11,607 bases of DNA, from contig JAEYPI010000156.1 in NCBI GenBank assembly GCA_023410885.1, forward strand, positions 1 through 11,607, written 5' to 3'. The number at the start of each line of letters is the position of its first letter. Positions within the stretch are counted from its first letter, which is position 1. Source of the stretch: Bacillota bacterium. Lineage in GTDB: Bacteria; Bacillota; Clostridia; DSM-8532. The notes beneath the pieces were generated by a model. The model was not told the DNA's origin. It ran no database searches and worked only from the letters and a program-made list of their open reading frames with translations. Of this stretch, positions 5,217 through 11,607 are shown one piece after another. Position numbers and translations under genes: made by a program.

Positions 5217-6080
5217 TTGAGCCGCATTAAAGCTCAATATTATTTAAGACAGGATAACGATCGGGTGCATTGTGTGCTTTGTCCCCATGATTGCCGAATA
5301 CCAGCGGGTAAAAAAGGAATTTGTGGGGTGCGTACCAATATTGAGGGCGAGCTCTGGGCTGAAAGCTATGGAAATATCTCTGCCCTCAGCTTGGACCCCA
5401 TTGAGAAAAAGCCACTCTACCACTTTTACCCGGGATCAATGATCCTTTCGGTGGGAAGCTACGGCTGTAATTTTTCCTGTTCCTTCTGCCAAAATTACGG
5501 AATTTCCATGGAGAAGCCCCACACGGTTTATATTTCACCTGAAAGCTTAGTCTACAAGGCTTGTGACCTCAAGACCTCAAAAAATATAGGGGTCGCCTAT
5601 ACCTACAATGAGCCCCTCATGAGCTATGAATATGTGCTGGATTGCTGCAAGCTGACACGAGAAAAAGGGCTGAAAAATGTTTTGGTGACCAACGGATATA
5701 TCCAAATGGCCCCCCTTTTAGAGCTCCTTCCCTACATCGATGCCATGAATATCGACCTAAAAAGCTTCGATGAGACTTTTTACAAAAAGATTTGCGGGGG
5801 TCAGGTTGAGTTCGTTAAGAAAACAATTGAAGCCGCTTGGTCGGCCTGTCATGTCGAAATCACCACTCTTGTCATACCTGGTCTCAATGACACAAAGGAA
5901 GAAATAGAGGCTTTGTCCGGCTGGCTCTCTTCCCTATCTCCCCATATCCCTCTGCATCTTACCAGATTCTTTCCCCAGTATAAAATGATGGATAAGGCGC
6001 CAACACCTAAAGCAACCCTGGAGCAATTGGCTGATACCGCTTCCAATCACCTTCGCCACGTTTATCTTGGCAATATCTAA
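5217..6080 (+). CDS. amrS: AmmeMemoRadiSam radical SAM enzyme AmrS
   Basis: This radical SAM protein of 287 residues has the 4Fe-4S motif CNFSCSFC, with C84, C88 and C91 in CxxxCxxC spacing. A second N-terminal cysteine group, C19, C22, C26 and C36 (CVLCPHDC...GICGVR), is typical of AmrS and PFL-activase relatives. YTYNEPLMSYEY and NIDLKSFDE fit the TIM-barrel core. The start is a TTG at 5217: AGGTAGGTGA overlaps the upstream stop codon and gives a well-placed ribosome binding site, implying translational coupling with the fusion gene. Its reductive chemistry would act on, or with, the AMMECR1/MEMO partner; the substrate is unknown. Many AmrS proteins extend about 40-50 residues past the YLGN motif with a further cysteine pair. 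This one ends there (YLGNI), so it is a short form; no broken extension is visible downstream. Confidence 0.93.
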   Translation: MSRIKAQYYLRQDNDRVHCVLCPHDCRIPAGKKGICGVRTNIEGELWAESYGNISALSLDPIEKKPLYHFYPGSMILSVGSYGCNFSCSFCQNYGISMEKPHTVYISPESLVYKACDLKTSKNIGVAYTYNEPLMSYEYVLDCCKLTREKGLKNVLVTNGYIQMAPLLELLPYIDAMNIDLKSFDETFYKKICGGQVEFVKKTIEAAWSACHVEITTLVIPGLNDTKEEIEALSGWLSSLSPHIPLHLTRFFPQYKMMDKAPTPKATLEQLADTASNHLRHVYLGNI

Positions 6081-6099
6081 TTTTGCTCGCCTATAAAAG

Positions 6100-6795
6100 C
6101 TACAGGATAAAAGTCATCATACCTAATGAAAGGAGTATCTGTGCGCTGTAATAGGTAATGAGAATAGTCTTTTCCAGGCGCAGCCCACCCTTTTTCGAGA
6201 ATTTTTCATAAGCCAGGGTAGAATCAGAAATGAAAAACAAAGCCGCACCCAATGCCGTTAAAAGCCCAGGGATCAGGCCTCCTTGGACTGAGGTTAATCC
6301 ATTAAGGGCATTAGCCACCATAAAGGACAGGACCAAAAGATAGAGATTAGCTAAAATACGCATTTGGCCAAGGGCAAAAAGACCTGTGAAATTAAAAAAG
6401 ATAATGGCGATAACGGCAATGACGACAAAGAAAATCAGACTTTTATGACTAAAGCCGTAGCACATAATGAAGCTGACGCTGTAGGAGGCATGGGCCAAAA
6501 AGAATGACAGGAGGCCCAAAACAAAACGGTTGTCTTCAACATAAACCAAAAAGACATCACCGATCACTGACAGTGTAAGCCCCAGCATCATAAACCCGGT
6601 AAAGGGGATAAACCCTTTCCCTGTAAACCAAAGGGTTATCCAGCCAAAAAGCCAAAACATAAGGCTGCACAGGGTTTTAAAAAACAAACGCTTTCTGAAT
6701 TCACTAAATCGGTTACCTTTGAGAAGAAAGACCAAAGAACCTGCCAGAATAAAAAGAACCAGAGCACCTAATAAAGAGACCATGATTTTATCCAT
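6100..6795 (-). CDS. YhhN/TMEM86 (lysoplasmalogenase) family membrane protein
   Basis: This 231-residue integral membrane protein has about eight hydrophobic helices and almost no soluble part. The family signature is present: LSVIGDVFLVY with D80, a conserved AHASY around H102, and LFFISDSTLAYEKF with D191, followed by TYYSAQILLSLG near the end. Animal TMEM86 members hydrolyse the vinyl-ether bond of lysoplasmalogens. Some anaerobic clostridia make plasmalogens, so a lipid role is plausible, but the activity of bacterial YhhN proteins is largely inferred. The ATG at 6795 follows AGGAG at 8 bases. The gene starts 20 bases after the DNA glycosylase stop, so the two are likely one operon with no obvious functional link. 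It is convergent with amrS, only 19 bases apart, with no strong terminator between them. Confidence 0.85.
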   Translation of the reverse strand: MDKIMVSLLGALVLFILAGSLVFLLKGNRFSEFRKRLFFKTLCSLMFWLFGWITLWFTGKGFIPFTGFMMLGLTLSVIGDVFLVYVEDNRFVLGLLSFFLAHASYSVSFIMCYGFSHKSLIFFVVIAVIAIIFFNFTGLFALGQMRILANLYLLVLSFMVANALNGLTSVQGGLIPGLLTALGAALFFISDSTLAYEKFSKKGGLRLEKTILITYYSAQILLSLGMMTFIL

Positions 6796-6815
6796 ACCGG
6801 ATCTCCTATTCCCTA

Positions 6816-7310
6816 TTATTCACATTCAGAAATATATTTTAGGATGACACTCCATTCCCAGAGAAGTCGTTCTAAATTGTAGCTTCCATTGGCAGGGCTC
6901 GTTGAGGGTAAACAATGGCTCTTCATCTTTGTTATGGGGTAGCAGAGTTTTTTATACAGCTCCTGAGCCTTCTTCCCATTTGTAAAAACCGCATTGATAG
7001 AGGCTTTTCGGAATATTTTTTCAAAGTCGTTGGGAACGGGATTTTGTATGGAGCTATCCTTGGATTGATCGATATCGCAGCTTTTTAATACATCCCAGAG
7101 GGCAATACCCTCTTGCAGGAGAAGCTCCTTTTTTGCTTCAATGGACTGGAGCGGATTATGTCCGGTTAAGCAGGCAATAACCTTCCAAAATCGATTTTGA
7201 GGATGTCCGTAATAGAAGTTTTCCTCCCTGGACTTGACAGACGGAAAAGTTCCCAAAATCAAAACTTTGGAATGCTCATTATAGATGGGATCAAATGGAT
7301 GGATGACCAT
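6816..7310 (-). CDS. DNA-deoxyinosine (hypoxanthine) glycosylase, UDG superfamily family 6 type
   Basis: This base-excision repair enzyme is expected to remove hypoxanthine formed by adenine deamination. Its 164 residues match the family. Motif 1 spans residues 20-42 (GTFPSVKSREENFYYGH and PQNRFW), with Asn39 at the position conserved in the hypoxanthine glycosylase group, in place of the Asp of family 1 UDG. The C-terminal UDG motif appears as LPSTSPANGSY, which would hold the DNA-intercalation loop. The ATG at 7310 follows GGGTGA by about 5 bases. Cytosolic, single domain, no cysteine iron-sulfur ligands as in families 4 and 5. First gene of a two-gene operon with the YhhN protein. Confidence 0.88.
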   Translation of the reverse strand: MVIHPFDPIYNEHSKVLILGTFPSVKSREENFYYGHPQNRFWKVIACLTGHNPLQSIEAKKELLLQEGIALWDVLKSCDIDQSKDSSIQNPVPNDFEKIFRKASINAVFTNGKKAQELYKKLCYPITKMKSHCLPSTSPANGSYNLERLLWEWSVILKYISECE

Positions 7311-7390
7311 ACTATCACCCGCCGCCTTTCCAAGGGAAAATCGACCATCAAATCATGATAAGCCTTTATTCGAAAGAACCTTGCTGTTTT

Positions 7391-7459
7391 TACATTAGTA
7401 ATTTATGTCTTTCTTTAATAAATATATGCAGATAAATCAATTACGCTATACATTAGTAA
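7391..7459. repeat. 11-bp direct repeat TACATTAGTAA, two copies
   Basis: TACATTAGTAA occurs at 7391-7401 and again at 7449-7459, 58 bp apart, in the AT-rich gap between the UPF0178 gene and the glycosylase operon. It is close to the expected minus-strand promoter of the glycosylase operon, so it could be a pair of operators. Chance is possible at this AT content. Confidence 0.4.
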
Positions 7460-7503
7460 CTGTTTTAGATCATAAATATGCCTTTTAAGCACCTAAAGAA
7501 AAC

Positions 7504-7944
7504 CTACCGGGAGCTTTCATCCAACACATGACGGAAGGCACGCTCGAACCTGTCATCATCCTCAGTCGTTCGTTTCCTTGGATTTTTTGTCCGTCCTCCC
7601 GCTCGTCTGACCTTCTGCCCCAAGTGCCGTTCAAAGAGCAGTTTATCCATATTGTCAGACGAGAAAATCAAGCCGTTTTGATTAAGTGCCCTTACCCCTT
7701 TTCCCAGAGCAAGGGCCGCAACACCATAATCCTGAGTCACGACGACATCATTCTTATGGGCCAGGTTAATAAGAGCGAGATCCACGCCATCCCGTGCTTT
7801 ATCTACCGTCACAACCTTAACACCCTCATGGTGCCAGGCGTGGCTTGTATCCATTACCATGGTAACGGGAATAGCTTTCTCTTTAGCCACCTTTATAATG
7901 ATGTCCTTAACCGAACAAGCATCGGCATCCACGAAAATCTCCAA
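7504..7944 (-). CDS. yqxD: YaiI/YqxD family protein (UPF0178, PIN-like)
   Basis: This 146-residue member of UPF0178 (DUF188), a conserved family with a PIN/NYN-like nuclease fold, has no settled function. It shows the family hallmarks: N-terminal VDADACSVK (D6, D8), the central stretch DGVDLALI, TQDYGVAALALGKG, and the basic tail RRAGGRTKNPRKR typical of YaiI/YqxD. The acidic residues could form a metal site, which supports a nuclease idea only by fold. The start is TTG at 7944, with AGGGGA about 7 bases upstream; no better ATG or GTG exists before the conserved N-terminus. It lies 39 bases downstream of the interrupted ECF component gene on the same strand and may share its transcript. Confidence 0.92.
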   Translation of the reverse strand: MEIFVDADACSVKDIIIKVAKEKAIPVTMVMDTSHAWHHEGVKVVTVDKARDGVDLALINLAHKNDVVVTQDYGVAALALGKGVRALNQNGLIFSSDNMDKLLFERHLGQKVRRAGGRTKNPRKRTTEDDDRFERAFRHVLDESSR

Positions 7945-7983
7945 TACTCTTCCCCTTTCATCTTATCAACCGTATCAAAAACC

Positions 7984-8505
7984 TTAATCCTTCAAGGCTC
8001 TTTTTAGTGCAGGGATGATGGATAAAGCAAGAATTCCGCCTACAATGGCCGTAATAAGCTGAGGCCAACTGAACAGGCCAATTAACGCAGTAGCTATTTT
8101 TTCGTTAACTTTCATGTATCCGGTAAAAATAATGATTGATCCATAGAGGAAGGCAAACTTTGTCAGGGCACCTGCTGCCACAGCAACAATTTTATTCTAT
8201 TTCCTTAACAGGTCATAAACGAGCACCAGAATAACGTTGCCGGAAATAATAAAAGGAGAAAAAGCTAAAATGACAGGGCCCATTGCGCTTTTATTAGTCA
8301 ATGCGGAGACAAGGGGCGCAATTATAGAGATGATAATCCCTGAAAAAACGCCTGTTATCTCGGTAGCAATCAATAAAACAGCATTAACAACAGGACCTAC
8401 AATAAAATTGTTCTGCGGCCCCATAAATTTGCCCATAAACTGAAAAAGGATAGCGATAGCCAATAAAAGAGCAGTTCTTGTTATAAATCGGATGTTGCGT
8501 CTCAT
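7984..8505 (-). pseudogene. ECF transporter S component interrupted by an in-frame TAG
   Basis: Two open segments, 8505-8200 (102 residues, MRRNIRFITRTALLLAI to VYDLLRK) and 8196-7984 (NKIVAVAAGALTKFAF to the end), are in the same frame and separated only by TAG at 8197-8199. Together they make a 173-position, six-helix hydrophobic protein of the size and layout of the substrate-binding (S) component of energy-coupling-factor vitamin transporters: a short basic N-terminus, then the GPVVNAVLLIA and SPFIISGN helices. Which vitamin it binds cannot be told. The ATG at 8505 has GGGAGG about 6 bases upstream. No ECF ATPase or T component is nearby, as is usual for group II S proteins. A nonsense mutation (for example AAG to TAG) is the simplest reading; suppression or a pyrrolysine-type readthrough is less likely. 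No other damage is seen, so the change looks recent. Confidence 0.8.
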
Positions 8506-8530
8506 GTTCTGCCTCCCAATTTTTTCTTTT

Positions 8531-8536
8531 ATTATA
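8531..8536 (-). promoter_or_regulatory. -10 element upstream of the ECF S component
   Basis: On the minus strand TTATGTTATAATAAAAG carries TATAAT 25 bases before the ATG, leaving room for the GGGAGG ribosome binding site. The hexamer 17 bp upstream is poor (GAGAAC), so support rests on the -10 and position. No vitamin riboswitch was recognised in the remaining 5' sequence. Confidence 0.4.
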
Positions 8537-8570
8537 ACATAAAATGTTTCAATGTTCTCGGTTTACCTGT

Positions 8571-8616
8571 AACCTTTAGGCGTTCGAAATCTCCGATTTC
8601 GCTAACGAGTGAGGTT
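8571..8616. repeat. Long imperfect hairpin in a divergent intergenic region
   Basis: The core CGAAATC-TCC-GATTTCG (8585-8601) is a perfect 7-bp stem with a 3-base loop. It extends outward through CGTT/AACG (8581-8584 and 8604-8607) and AACCT/AGGTT (8571-8575 and 8612-8616) with small bulges. There is no T-tract on either side, and it lies between divergent genes, so a terminator is unlikely. It may be a dispersed palindromic repeat or an RNA structure. Confidence 0.55.
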
Positions 8617-8697
8617 CTTCTAGCAAAGCTGGATAGCATAGCGTCAATCAATAAACATTAAAATAAGGCTTCCCAATTGTTCTACTTATGTTATAGT

Positions 8698-8709
8698 TAT
8701 GATTATCAT
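8698..8709 (+). promoter_or_regulatory. Candidate -10 with Fur-like palindrome for the YdcZ transporter pair
   Basis: TATGAT (8698-8703) could be a -10, with TTGTTC 15 bp upstream as a weak -35. Overlapping it, ATGATTATCAT (8699-8709) equals the central 11 positions of the classical 19-bp Fur box; the outer arms do not match. A Fur-family repressor could bind here, but the evidence is one short palindrome. Confidence 0.3.
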
Positions 8710-8735
8710 CCATTTAATCTATGACGGAGGAATAT

Positions 8736-9158
8736 ATGAATAACCTAATCGCTGGTGGCATTGGCTGCATAGTTGCCATTATGGTTCTGGTAAACGGAAT
8801 TCTGGCAGACAACACAAGCCTTTATTTGTCCACGGCCATTATTCATACAGTTGGACTTTTAAGTATTACGCTTATCCTTTTTATAGGGCGACATAAGGTA
8901 AAGAACCTAAAAACTGTTCCACTTATTCTTTACGCTGGGGGACTTCTGGGTGTATCAAATGTCCTGCTCAATAACTTTTGCTTTTCTTACCTGGGTGTAT
9001 CCCTCACTCTGGCCTTGGGACAAGCTGGCCAATTTCTGGCATCTGCCATCATCGATCATTATGGGCTGTTTGGACTTAAAAAAATACCCTTTAACAAGAA
9101 AAAGATCTGGGGCTTTGTTATTATTGGAATTGGTCTTGTCGTCATGATGTTTGAATAA
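8736..9158 (+). CDS. Half-size DMT transporter, YdcZ/DUF606 family, first of a pair
   Basis: This 140-residue membrane protein has five hydrophobic segments and matches the DMT_YdcZ (DUF606) family of small drug/metabolite-type transporters. The conserved features NVLLNNFCFSYLGVSLTLALGQ (split as NVLLNN and LGVSLTLALGQ) and SAIIDHYGLFG are present. The start is the ATG at 8736, because GGAGG lies 5 bases before it; an in-frame ATG at 8721 overlaps that GGAGG. The next gene encodes a homologous half-size protein beginning 13 bases after this stop, so the two probably form a heterodimer, as paired small DMT proteins do. The substrate is unknown. A Fur-like palindrome in the promoter region hints at metal-linked control, weakly. 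Confidence 0.85.
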   Translation: MNNLIAGGIGCIVAIMVLVNGILADNTSLYLSTAIIHTVGLLSITLILFIGRHKVKNLKTVPLILYAGGLLGVSNVLLNNFCFSYLGVSLTLALGQAGQFLASAIIDHYGLFGLKKIPFNKKKIWGFVIIGIGLVVMMFE

Positions 9159-9171
9159 ATGGAGGAAAAAA

Positions 9172-9609
9172 ATGCTCTACATCATTCTTGCCGTACTGGC
9201 TGGTTTTTCTATTATCCTATCTCGAATTTTAAACGCTAATCTGGCGCTGAAAATAGGTATATATCAAGGTACCTTTATGAATTATGTAGTCGGAGTCTCA
9301 CTGTCGATCCTATTAGTCCTTCTGGTACCGGGACAACTCTTCATTAAAACCGACACGCCGGTCTGGGCCTTTATTGGGGGCACATTGGGGGTAATAACTG
9401 TTGCCCTCTCAAGCTATATCACCCATCGCGTATCCAATTTTAATATCACCCTCCTCACCTTTGTTGGTCAGCTTATAACCGGTGTTGTCATCGACCTGCT
9501 TTTAGGTAATCCTATCTCGACAAGCAAAATGGTCGGTGGCGCCCTTATCTTTCTGGGGCTTATCTTGATTATTCAGGTTGACAGCAAAGAAAATACGGAA
9601 ACCGCTTAG
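9172..9609 (+). CDS. Half-size DMT transporter, YdcZ/DUF606 family, second of a pair
   Basis: This 145-residue integral membrane protein of the DMT_YdcZ family has five predicted helices. Family-like segments include NANLALKIGIYQGTFMNYVVG, shortened here to LALKIGIYQGTFMNY, and FVGQLITGVVIDLLLG, which parallels GQFLASAIIDHYGLFG of its neighbour. The likeness shows the two halves are paralogues arising from an old duplication. The start is the ATG at 9172, with TGGAGG 6 bases upstream; upstream in-frame codons overlap the previous gene and that Shine-Dalgarno. It is probably co-translated with the first half. It has a short charged C-terminal tail (VDSKENTETA). The substrate is not predictable from sequence. 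Confidence 0.85.
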   Translation: MLYIILAVLAGFSIILSRILNANLALKIGIYQGTFMNYVVGVSLSILLVLLVPGQLFIKTDTPVWAFIGGTLGVITVALSSYITHRVSNFNITLLTFVGQLITGVVIDLLLGNPISTSKMVGGALIFLGLILIIQVDSKENTETA

Positions 9610-9669
9610 GTCATGGTTTAGAATCGAGCAATATTTACCAGTGTACGGTTGGTTACTTCTGATGTAGGA

Positions 9670-9675
9670 TATAAT
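9670..9675 (+). promoter_or_regulatory. -10 element for the zinc phospholipase C-family gene
   Basis: A perfect TATAAT in GTAGGATATAATATG. CGGTTG 18 bp or TTGGTT 15 bp upstream are only fair -35 candidates. The transcript would have an AT-rich leader of about 75 bases before the ATG at 9755. Nothing structured is evident in that leader. Confidence 0.4.
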
Positions 9676-9754
9676 ATGAAGAATTTTGTATAAAAATTAA
9701 AAACATTGCTATATAGTTAATAACCTTCATGTAAACAGCTAAGGAGAAGCAATT

Positions 9755-10357
9755 ATGAACATCATTGTGCACCTGATGTTTGCCGTCACCGTCAGAAATC
9801 GAGTAAAAGATACTCAAGGTGTCGCCTTAAACCTTCCCGGGTTTTTATTCGGTAATATATTGCCCGATATCAGCAAGAAATACGGAAAACATCCTCACTT
9901 TATGAAAGACGCCCTGACCCATGTGGTGAACGCTAAGGACAGCTTACTTAAACAGAACTCTCATGTACCCTTATCGCCCTATCAATTTGCAAAGGAACTG
10001 GGGGCTTTGAACCATTACTTATCAGACTTCTTTTGTTTTCCCCACAACGAAGGCTACAACGGGTCAAAGGCCCATCACGGCGTCTATGAGCTTCTTATGA
10101 TTGCCCGCTACAGAAAGGGTTTGCGAGCCTTTCGCACTTTACTTAAGGACCAGGATGCACGCCTTGAGTCCGGTGACCTAAAGGCCTTTATTATTAATCA
10201 TAATAATACCTATAAGGATAAAAAAGCATCAAAAATAAACGATATCCGTTATGCGCTCTTTACAGGAACCAAGCTGAGTGAAAGCATATTAGCCCATATA
10301 TCGGCCTTGTCGGGAGTTACTCCTACGCCACTTCTTTCAGCTTCCTATATCGCTTAA
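9755..10357 (+). CDS. Zinc-dependent phospholipase C family protein
   Basis: These 200 residues resemble the zinc-dependent phospholipase C superfamily (S1/P1 nuclease-like all-helical fold), which hydrolyses phosphoesters. Likely metal ligands are H6 (NIIVHLMF), D38 (GNILPDI), H56 (LTHVV), and H87, D91 and H97 in HYLSDFFCFPH. It has no secretion signal, unlike secreted alpha-toxin-type enzymes, and lacks the lipid-binding C2 domain, so a cytosolic housekeeping or unknown role is more likely than a toxin role. Many clostridia encode such short intracellular homologues with no known substrate. The ATG at 9755 follows AAGGAG at 8 bases. It stands alone, convergent with the amidase-domain gene 46 bases away. 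Confidence 0.82.
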   Translation: MNIIVHLMFAVTVRNRVKDTQGVALNLPGFLFGNILPDISKKYGKHPHFMKDALTHVVNAKDSLLKQNSHVPLSPYQFAKELGALNHYLSDFFCFPHNEGYNGSKAHHGVYELLMIARYRKGLRAFRTLLKDQDARLESGDLKAFIINHNNTYKDKKASKINDIRYALFTGTKLSESILAHISALSGVTPTPLLSASYIA

Positions 10358-10403
10358 TACATAAGGAGCTTTTGTGGCAACAACAAGCTTCTAGAGGGTA
10401 GGT

Positions 10404-11012
10404 TTATTTTACAAAGCTTGCGGTCTTGAAACGCATTATCCTTAGCTTTGTATATTGCTCTGGATAATCGGAAAATTCACTTAAGGGAGCATCTAATCGA
10501 TCATAGCTATGGCAGCATATTTTTACCTCATTAAAGGAATGACCCTTTTTGGTAACATAAAGGCAATGGCCATAGCGATAGGATGCATAGGAAGCCACGA
10601 CTAATTGGATGATATCCCCCTCGTGAATAAGGGGTAGCTTTATATTTTGCCAGTTCCCTTCATAAATCTGTAAAGCCATAGGTCCATAGGTTTTCGGGGC
10701 GAGCGCATAGTCGTAGAACTCAACAACCCGACACCATTTATTAGAGCCACTGAAATGCTGAGAACCATACCACACAAAGGGTGCCATTCGGACACTCTTT
10801 TTTATGAGCTCCTTATTCGCAGACATAGTCTTCTCATCATTCCCTGGAATCCAGCCACCATAGGCCGCCCATACACATTGAGCGCAGAAATTGGTACAAT
10901 CACTGCCATTCTTATCGTAAAAGAATAGTCGCTCATTTTCCGGTAATCTGAAATACTCGGCATAATGGCGTGCATAAGCTATACCACGTTCGGAGTCATA
11001 AGCATACTGCAT
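10404..11012 (-). CDS. Amidase_6-type cysteine hydrolase domain protein
   Basis: This 202-residue protein has the amidase-domain (PF12671-like, papain/CHAP-related) pattern: NGSDCTNFCAQCVWAAYGGW with the likely nucleophile C39, GDIIQL at 132-137, and YGHCLYV with H149 as the general base. Such domains occur in spore or cell-wall proteins of Firmicutes and are thought to cut amide bonds in peptidoglycan or related polymers. Here no signal peptide or anchor is visible, so it may act inside the cell (for example in a mother cell or during lysis) or leave by another route. The ATG at 11012 is chosen; its ribosome binding site (AACAGG) is weak, and an in-frame GTG at 11021 is the alternative. It is divergent from the last gene of the window across about 190 bases, in which no clear promoter was assigned. 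Confidence 0.78.
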   Translation of the reverse strand: MQYAYDSERGIAYARHYAEYFRLPENERLFFYDKNGSDCTNFCAQCVWAAYGGWIPGNDEKTMSANKELIKKSVRMAPFVWYGSQHFSGSNKWCRVVEFYDYALAPKTYGPMALQIYEGNWQNIKLPLIHEGDIIQLVVASYASYRYGHCLYVTKKGHSFNEVKICCHSYDRLDAPLSEFSDYPEQYTKLRIMRFKTASFVK

Positions 11013-11203
11013 GAGGAGCACCTGTTGAAGCGAACACTTACTACATATATATGCTCAATGGAGGAGCCCTGCACTCAAGTTTTCCCTTTTAAGGCTTATC
11101 GCTATCATATTTTTGTCCGATTACCATATGCTTTTAGTGGTGTTCTTGTCTTAAGGCGCATGCTGGCAGCTTGAACATCACAAAACATCTTGAGGGTGGT
11201 CGC

Positions 11204-11607
11204 TTGTTTATCGTATTAAAAAAGAAGACGCTTCTTTCTTATGGCTTAGTTCTATTTTTTCTTGTTCTTGCCATTACCGCCTATGGGGTTATATCAAATG
11301 GACCCTTTTCACTTTATGCTCTTAATACTGACGTGGAAAAGAAGTTTATTAAATGGGTGGATTTTAATGTACCCTATTCCCTTTTGGAAAAAACCCTTGC
11401 CCTTGATATTAAATCCTATGGGACGGAGACCAAGCTTAATTGGATAGAGCTGCTTTCTTACCTCGCCGCTAAAACCGGGGGGAATTTCAAACGCTACAAG
11501 AGCGCCGATCTCGAGAAGGTCGTGAAAAGGCTCCAAGAAGGCGTCTCAATGAGTGAGATTACAGCAGACATGAAATATTACCCTTACTACTATGAGGCCT
11601 ATACCGC
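11204..11607 (+). CDS. Membrane-anchored protein, N-terminal part; probably cell-wall peptidase-related (runs off window)
   Basis: The first 134 codons begin at TTG 11204, with GAGGGTGG about 8 bases upstream. They encode MFIVLKKKTLLSYGLVLFFLVL: a basic N-terminus then one hydrophobic helix (about residues 9-28), which is a signal anchor. The extracytoplasmic part reads KLNWIELLSYLAAKTGGNF, then MSEITADMKYYPYYYEAYTA. This stretch resembles the N-terminal region that precedes M23 (LytM-type) metallopeptidase domains in some clostridial proteins, but the catalytic domain would lie outside the window, so the peptidase call is a memory-based inference. The gene is intact as far as seen. The neighbouring amidase-type gene on the opposite strand may share a cell-wall theme. 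Confidence 0.65.
   Translation, partial: MFIVLKKKTLLSYGLVLFFLVLAITAYGVISNGPFSLYALNTDVEKKFIKWVDFNVPYSLLEKTLALDIKSYGTETKLNWIELLSYLAAKTGGNFKRYKSADLEKVVKRLQEGVSMSEITADMKYYPYYYEAYT

Noticed and set aside
8197..8199. Two separate genes on either side of the TAG in the ECF component
   Set aside because: Same frame with a 3-base interruption; the second half has no ribosome binding site or plausible start and completes the fold of the first.
10965..11174. Plus-strand gene overlapping the amidase-type gene start
   Set aside because: Antisense to conserved residues of the amidase-type protein, with no family resemblance and no Shine-Dalgarno at its first codon.

Overview
The window looks like chromosomal DNA of an anaerobic, low-to-mid GC Firmicute, probably a clostridial organism of the Desulfitobacterium/Desulfosporosinus/Peptococcaceae kind. 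Reasons: strong GGAGG-type ribosome binding sites, frequent TTG starts, a two-iron desulfoferrodoxin beside a ferritin, an ECF-type vitamin transporter component, and AmmeMemoRadiSam proteins. No gene fixes the species; the taxonomic guess is inference.

Positions 1-2300 form an integron-like recombination module, all read on the minus strand. An IntI/Xer-like tyrosine recombinase (1119-2225) with its own promoter is followed by an imperfect palindrome ending in a GTTATCT core (1016-1121). Next comes a 787-bp unit carrying a frameshifted methyltransferase gene (378-961), which ends in a 137-bp element with the R''-L''-L'-R' layout of an attC site (223-359). A second unit follows, with its own promoter and a DUF4160 gene cut by the window edge. 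The start of the methyltransferase unit is the inverse complement of its own R'' end over 18 bp, as expected of an integron cassette. The recombinase lacks the IntI-specific insert and lies on the same strand as the cassettes, so this is not a textbook integron. It is the strongest candidate here for an under-described system.

Positions 2344-3434 hold a minus-strand oxidative-stress/iron operon: desulfoferrodoxin (superoxide reductase) then ferritin, with a PerR-box-like sequence at the promoter and a terminator at the end. Positions 3754-6080 are a plus-strand pair: a LigB/MEMO-like plus AMMECR1 fusion and its radical SAM partner AmrS, a widespread enzyme set whose reaction is not established. 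Convergent to it (6100-7310, minus) are a YhhN-family membrane protein and a family-6-type hypoxanthine/deoxyinosine DNA glycosylase.

Further along on the minus strand are a YaiI/YqxD (UPF0178) protein and an ECF transporter S component interrupted by an in-frame TAG (7504-8505). A plus-strand pair of half-size DMT_YdcZ transporters follows (8736-9609), with a Fur-like palindrome over a candidate -10. Then come a zinc-dependent phospholipase C-family protein (9755-10357), an amidase_6-type cysteine hydrolase on the minus strand (10404-11012), and the N-terminus of a membrane-anchored, probably cell-wall-associated protein (11204 to the edge).

The right 9 kb reads as ordinary core/accessory chromosome. 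The left 2.3 kb reads as mobile DNA. No rRNA, tRNA, CRISPR array or insertion sequence was recognised.
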